This document shows positions 58,732-64,000 of a stretch of DNA of 64,000 nucleotides, one piece after another. Source of the DNA: Tetragonia tetragonoides (Eukaryota > Streptophyta > Magnoliopsida > Caryophyllales > Aizoaceae). Within the stretch, counting starts at the first letter, position 1; each line of letters starts with the position of its first letter. A program made the translations under genes and the position numbers. The stretch spans positions 42,616,766 to 42,680,765 of the forward strand of contig CM076147.1 in NCBI GenBank assembly GCA_038025085.1, given 5' to 3'. Under the pieces are notes generated by a model. The model was not told the origin of the DNA. It searched no databases and was given only the letters and a program-made list of their open reading frames with translations.

Positions 58732-59859
58732 CTAATCATATGGTGTCAGAGCTTCAGCTCCGGCTACTATCTCCAGAATCTCACCAGTAATCTTCGCCTG
58801 CCGCTCTCTATTGTATACCATCGTCAATGATTTTCTCAACTCCATCGCATTATCAGTTGCATTGCTCATTGCATTCATCCTCGCAGCCAGCTCACTCGCC
58901 AGCGACTCCTGCAAGGCTCTCAGTATCTGACTGTTGAGATAGAGAGGCATCAGTGCATCAAGGATCATAGCCGGGTCTTGCTCAAACTCCAAAAGCGGCT
59001 GTGTTTCCGGCCTCCTTTTCCCCGCCTTCTCTCTATGCACTGCCAACTTCCCTCCCTTGGTCGTCAACCTGAAGAACTCGTCCTCCAGCGCATCAACACT
59101 ATTCCCATTAGCATCACATACCTTCCCTTTTGGTGACAAGGGCAGCAAAGTATGAATTACAGGATCAAACCTAACCAAAGACACAAACTTTGTATAAAGA
59201 AGCTCAACCTTATCAACCTCTTCACTCACAAACAAAGAGAAAACATCATCAGCAATCGCCTGCGCCTCCTTAGCAGTTGGAAACCCCTCTCCCTCAATGA
59301 ACCGGTCCACATTCACATCAGGCACCCGCCTCGAAAAGTAGCCATTGCCCTTTTTCCCAACACTAATAATTGTATAATCTAACCCGAGATTTCGCAATTC
59401 TTGAACCCTATACTCTGCCTTCCTAATAACTGCACTGTTAAACCCGCCACAAAGCCCCCGGTCACCAGTCACAACCACAAGGGCAACTCTCTTAACAGTC
59501 CTAACACTAGCTAATGGAACATCAACATCCTCTAATTGAGCACTTTCATTAATATTATACAACATTTCAGCTAACCCTTCAGCAAATGGTCTACCACAAA
59601 TAACAGCTTCTTGGGCTCTTCGCACTTTAGCAGCAGCCACAAGCTTCATTGCTTCTGCAACTTTTTGGGTACTTTTTACAGTATCAATTCGTTCTCGAAG
59701 CTCACGAATTCCACAACGGATTTGAAATTGTTTTCTGGGTTTTGACGAAATCATCGATTGATGAAATGGGTTGGTTTTGGTTTCCATAGAAAACGAGGGT
59801 TTGATATCAATTGAAGGGTTTGATGGGACCCCAATTACAGTATTAGAAGAAAAAGACAT
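58732..59859 (-). CDS. ATPC: ATP synthase gamma subunit, chloroplast type, without the second regulatory cysteine
   Basis: This is an intact 375-residue gamma subunit without introns. Gamma is the rotor shaft of CF1Fo ATP synthase at the thylakoid. Residues 1-48 are Ser/Thr/Lys-rich, like a plastid transit peptide. The mature part opens IRCGIRELRERIDTVKSTQK. TGDRGLCGGFN is at 131-141 and MNAMSNATDNA at 328-338. The C-terminal ITGEILEIVAGAEAL is the conserved catalytic-core helix. A plastid-type insert with GKVCDANGNSVDALEDEF at 245-262 separates it from mitochondrial gamma. In land-plant plastid gamma subunits two cysteines six residues apart (199 and 205 in mature spinach) form the thioredoxin-controlled disulfide. 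Here C248 is kept but the second is S254 (AGT). The ATG at 59859 gives the full transit peptide. The divergent N-terminus and missing cysteine suggest a second, ATPC2-like isoform, but that is inference. Confidence 0.95.
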   Translation of the reverse strand: MSFSSNTVIGVPSNPSIDIKPSFSMETKTNPFHQSMISSKPRKQFQIRCGIRELRERIDTVKSTQKVAEAMKLVAAAKVRRAQEAVICGRPFAEGLAEMLYNINESAQLEDVDVPLASVRTVKRVALVVVTGDRGLCGGFNSAVIRKAEYRVQELRNLGLDYTIISVGKKGNGYFSRRVPDVNVDRFIEGEGFPTAKEAQAIADDVFSLFVSEEVDKVELLYTKFVSLVRFDPVIHTLLPLSPKGKVCDANGNSVDALEDEFFRLTTKGGKLAVHREKAGKRRPETQPLLEFEQDPAMILDALMPLYLNSQILRALQESLASELAARMNAMSNATDNAMELRKSLTMVYNRERQAKITGEILEIVAGAEALTPYD

Positions 59860-60900
59860 GATCTTTTCTATCTAAAATTAAGTCACTATCAGGTTAATGA
59901 CAAAATTTGAAACTAGGAATTCTAACTTGGTGTGAATTTGATTAAAGTGATAGATAGGTGCTCACCGAGAGCAACAGCAACAGCATCCTCTCGTAGGCCT
60001 GTCTTCTCTTTTCCAGGCCTTCTAGAGTTCTAGCCCTCATTTCTTTACCTCGATTTCCATCAGGTATTGAGAGGAGAGAGAATTTGATGCAGACCTGCAG
60101 CAGCCAAAGAAAATCTGGGTGGAAGTTGTTGGGTCCAATGGAGTGAAGAGGGGAAATACGGAGTAGTACTGTAGGGAGTAGTAGCTAACGAAGGAGATGC
60201 AGAAGCAATGAAGGTAGGGATGGCAAAGAGGTTTATGGACCCTGGGCCACCTTCAACAAATAGCAGGAGGGGGTATATCGTTCTGTCCAGCACCCCAAAC
60301 GGCGTATCTCTACAACCCCAACCCCAACCCCAACCCCAACCCCAATTAATTCTTAATATGCTATTCCATTCTTTCATATGTAGAGTTTATGTCTATGTTG
60401 TATATGATGAATGTCCTAACTCCTAATTAAGGCCCTTGCTACCAGGTGCTTGTCAATGAGTGTTGTATATGTGAGGAAATTTCCATGCTTGAATAGTAGG
60501 ATACAGATAGAAAAACTAAATTCTGTTTATGTCTTCATTGAAAACCGCATATATCTTTCAAATTACATAAACTCTTTGCAGGAATTAATTTTGGTGGCCG
60601 GTGGGTTTCTGTTTTTAAAAAAGAAAACAAAAACACAAAACTATAAATAATCTTAGACGATCCTAGACAACTCATTTTAAAATTTGAACACAAATGTGAT
60701 AAGCAAAATGCCCACAAGCAACCATCATGGAAGCAACAAAAGTTATGAAATGAAATAAAACAGCAACCACAAATAATATTTTTACCGCCTGAAAATATCC
60801 TTTGACGACTGTCAAATCTAAGGCCAACATAGCTACCAATGTAATCATAAAAAACAACAATATGAAGGTAAGACCAACATAAACACACAAAAAATGATAG
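59860..60900. other. Upstream region of the gamma-subunit gene
   Basis: The first few hundred bases are the likely promoter and leader of the minus-strand ATPC-like gene. No clear TATA box was found. Apart from the CCCCAA tract nothing else was recognised. An ORF on the minus strand that covers the tract is low-complexity. Confidence 0.5.
60312..60346. repeat. (CCCCAA)n tract
   Basis: Five uninterrupted CCCCAA units lie about 450 bp upstream of the gamma-subunit gene. The minus strand, (GGGGTT)n, has at least four G-runs. The unit is not the usual plant telomere repeat CCCTAAA. Confidence 0.9.
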
Positions 60901-60920
60901 AGAAACCAAAAAAAGACAAA

Positions 60921-60950
60921 GGTCGTGCCTCGCACGGGCATCCACACTAG
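60921..60950 (+). mobile_element. Helitron-like 3' terminus
   Basis: The sequence CGTGCCTCGCACG forms a 5-bp-stem hairpin, followed 10 bp later by CTAG (60947-60950) and then a host-type T. Hairpin, spacing and CTRR end match the Helitron 3' end. I could not identify the matching 5' TC end, so the length of the element is unknown. Confidence 0.55.
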
Positions 60951-63900
60951 TTAGTTTAAAATACAAATATTAAACCAGAGTTTGACAAATCAGCATATGA
61001 CGTGTACGATGATGTGTCCTATGTGTGGGCTGATGTGTAAAATGACATGTCATCTTTTATGGTTATCCAGCAAATTAAAAAAAGAAAAAAAAAAAAGGGA
61101 TACTGAAGAGTGAAGAGAAACAACGTTCTGAAGAGAAACCATTATTCACTTCCCTTCATTCTCAGTTTCCCATAAACCGTCAAACGTTACAAATTCTTCC
61201 ATTGATTAGCCCATATCATCATCTACCTTACAATCTTGCCATTGTCCCTTGCTTCACCGCCTCCACCGCCACCACCCCTGCTTCACCGCCTCCACCCCCC
61301 TCCACCACCACCCCCTACCTCAGCATCCGCTCACCACCGTCCCCCTCCCACCACCAATCCCGCTGCCGCCATGTTGATTGAAACCTAAAATCAAGGGTTT
61401 GGAGGCCGGTCTCGGGCGACGGTGGAGCGCGTCTCCTGGCCACCACCATCAACAACGCCAGGAGACGATTATAGGCTACAACTTCTGATGCTGAAAAGGT
61501 CCCACTTACTTTGAACTTCCCAAAGATTCTGCGTTTCTGTTAAGTTTTGTGCACTTTGATTTTGTACTTGGGTGTTAATTAGATTGATGAAATGTCATAT
61601 GTTTGATTTGTTAAGTGGACTTTCATATGGTGTACGTTGTGTGGCCTATGGATTTGTTTTGAATTGCTCCTATTCCGTGGGTGTTTTGCTCCATTAATGA
61701 TTGAACATGTAATCAATTGAAATACTAACATGGTGATAAGGATGTTTATATAAGTTGCGATTCTTGCCATCATATGGAGTGTGTCATCGACAGTGAAGAG
61801 AATGTGTATTTCTTGATGGTTTGTCATATGAAGATAATTGACATTTGTTTCTGCAACATGTATTTGGAGATGTTAATAGGGTGATAAATCCAAATTCTAC
61901 TGCCATGAAAGTACCAATTTTAATAACTGAATTTTTTCCAACTAATTCTATTTTTATTATTTTTTCTGGCAATTACTACTATATAGATTTTCCTGGCGGT
62001 TACTATTGTACTCCGTAGATTAGTATTAACTGATTATTGATTGATGACTAACCAAAATAACCAACCAACATGTCTGTTCAAAATTTTGTGCCTATAAAAA
62101 GGTGGCTAATGCCACACTCTGAATAACTCTTATAGATTTTGTACGCAAAAAAATCTGTAAAAGGTTAGATTTAAGTATGAACCAGTGCAGTCTTTTTAAC
62201 TGTGTTCTGCTCTTACATGTTTTGATATACTGCCATTGTTTTCCTCTACAAATTTTGCTCTTTAAAGATCATGTTTGACAATGATGACAATAATCTACAC
62301 ATTGATAACGACACTCATATACTGAATTGGTTCTGGCTTCTTTGAAATGCAGGCGTGGACACTTGCAACCACCATCCGCTTAGCATTCTGTTAATGCAGG
62401 GAGCAAAATTCGGTAACTTCTCAATAACTATTTCAATTTGTATATAAGTAAATTGTTGAAATTTGCTTAGCATTCTGTGTAAATGCCCAAATCTTATAGT
62501 TGATGTTTTGTTCCATCCGCACTAACAAAACAGAAACCTCCCAATTGGTAAATAGTTAATTTTTTTTGTCATTTGATTTTACCAATTTAACATTCTAATC
62601 ACTGAAATGGTGAAAGAAGTAAACTCCAATCAAAGTTAATGACCGTGCGATGTAGTTCAACAAATCAAAGTCGTGACTGTTTGAGCAATCATTTTTACTA
62701 TTGTAAACACAAACATAAGGGAACAACCCAAATAATAGTCCCTACTTAAATGTCCCTGTTGACTAATCAATCTAGCACCAAAACGATTTACCAATACAGA
62801 TCATAATGTTATGTGATTTGTGAACATCATGGGAAAGCTTTTGTATTCTGGACAAGGAAGTTTATGATCTGGAGAAAGAGTAAGCTCATCGGTTTCATGA
62901 TTCTTTATCTGTTTTTAATGTTTCCCTTTTGTTATTTTATATTAGGAACAAAGTTGCTGATAATTAGAATAGTCCTCATTTATGCTCCATTTGATTTGAT
63001 TTTATCCCTGGATTGTATTTGCAACTTCTTAAGTGCTTTGACTCTGCCTTGACAATTTTTGACGAATTGTGAAATGATCAGAGATTATGTCATCAAATTT
63101 GTAAAGGTAATTGATTAATTCTCTCATCTTTGGTTTGAAATTAATGACAATTGATTGACCTATTGTTTGTTCTTCAATTACAAATACTCTGAATCTGAAT
63201 AAAATCATCTCAGTAAATGATTCATATGCCCTCACTCATCGCTAATTAACTTCTCTTGGATTCATCTTCTACACATTATGATATACTACTTACTTTTGTG
63301 CATTTTATTTATTTATTTATTTGTGTTCCTTGATTTTTTCATCTACATTTCTTAATCTATCCAGTTAAACCATAATTACTCTTACTGATGCCCTTTTTAT
63401 TCTCCTCTCAGCTTTATTTTCTGAAATTTGTCCTCATTCTTTGGTTCACATTCCCTGGTTCCAACCCAGATTATTAATATTGATTAATTATCGTCTTCCT
63501 CTTTCCAGTCATAGGCTTATCTAATTGGCTGTTATGTTTTTCACAAAATGCTGCGGATTTTTCTGTGGTTGATGATACATAGCAAGAGGAATTGTGACTG
63601 AAAGACCCATTATAGAGCAAGTGTTCGAGTATGTTATAGGAGGGTGAATGATTTATTATTTTTTAGCGTTTTTTTTGTGAGAAGACGGGGCTGTTATAAT
63701 ATGAGGAAAGGAAAAAACTTTTGTGGAGTAATGATTCTAACTTAATAGTTTTTTTGTTTTTGTTTTTGTTTTTTTTGTTTTTTTTTTTTTCTGATGGTTT
63801 CGTATAATTTGCATTCAATTATGAACCTGGCCCCATCCAAAAAGAAGTAATGAACCTTAAAAGTTTAGATTTACTTTTCAAGGGAACTAAACATTTAGTT

Positions 63901-64000
63901 ATCAAGAATAATCTTAAATGTTCAAGATTATTTGGTGTGTTGGCTGTCTTTTCATTTCCACTGAACATTTAGTTATTGCATTCTGGGTCTCATTGATTTA
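60951..64000. other. AT-rich region without a recognised gene
   Basis: A proline-codon-like CCACC-rich patch lies at 61250-61370. A TATAAAAA motif at 62093-62100 might be a promoter, with GCCACACTCTGAATAACTC downstream as in some LTRs, but no element ends were found. Homopolymer T tracts lie near 63740-63790. I found no convincing exon on either strand. Confidence 0.5.

Noticed and set aside
60312..60346. Interstitial telomere repeat
   Set aside because: The unit is CCCCAA, not the plant CCCTAAA, and there are only five copies, so a simple microsatellite is more likely.
60060..60377. A 105-codon ORF with GWGWGWG
   Set aside because: The repeat is a translation of the CCCCAA tract. The remainder shows no family features.
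60535..60966. A hydrophobic 143-codon ORF on the minus strand
   Set aside because: AT-rich non-coding DNA often gives Phe/Leu-rich ORFs. It overlaps the Helitron-like end and has no recognised domain.

Overview
This is nuclear DNA of a flowering plant. Genes are split by many short GT-AG introns in an AT-rich background. The products are typical of plants: a calcium-dependent protein kinase, a chloroplast ATP synthase gamma subunit, a mitochondrial-type aconitase and a plant-style DUF295/F-box gene. Intergenic DNA and introns carry tRNA-derived SINEs, an L1-type LINE and PIF/Harbinger and hAT-like elements. The 8-mer ACGGAGTA (or its complement) occurs at least six times, which I associate with Caryophyllales such as spinach, beet or quinoa. 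That placement is a weak inference.

Layout: (1) 271-1919 (+), last exons of a CDPK. (2) 3171-4785 (-), translation factor eIF1 with a 1.2 kb intron in its 5' leader and a TATA box. (3) 7020-17796 (+), a five-exon RNI-like/LRR protein gene. Its intron 3 holds a hAT-like non-autonomous element. Its 6.9 kb intron 4 holds a GC-rich higher-order satellite array at 11.33-16.25 kb. (4) 19138-28422 (-), a complete 20-exon aconitase gene (1015 aa). (5) 31341-37956 (-), a nine-exon complex I assembly factor of the NDUFAF2/B17.2-like family (188 aa). (6) 39999-46018 (+), a two-module DUF295/F-box-like pseudogene whose intron contains a 3.7 kb PIF/Harbinger element. (7) 46758-about 57850 (-), a second, broken copy of the aconitase gene, with a 4.3 kb LINE in its intron 6 and an extra block of about 0.46 kb in its first exon. 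(8) 58732-59859 (-), an intronless plastid ATP synthase gamma-subunit gene that lacks one of the two regulatory cysteines. (9) 60-64 kb, no recognisable gene, but a Helitron-like 3' end.

The aconitase and NDUFAF2-like genes both serve mitochondrial energy metabolism and the gamma subunit serves photophosphorylation. Nothing suggests co-regulation; they are ordinary neighbouring plant genes. The most unusual items are the satellite with four-monomer higher-order structure inside an intron, the gamma subunit without its redox disulfide, and the aconitase duplication, whose two copies allow several insertions to be ordered in time. I see no CRISPR, operon or other prokaryotic-type system.
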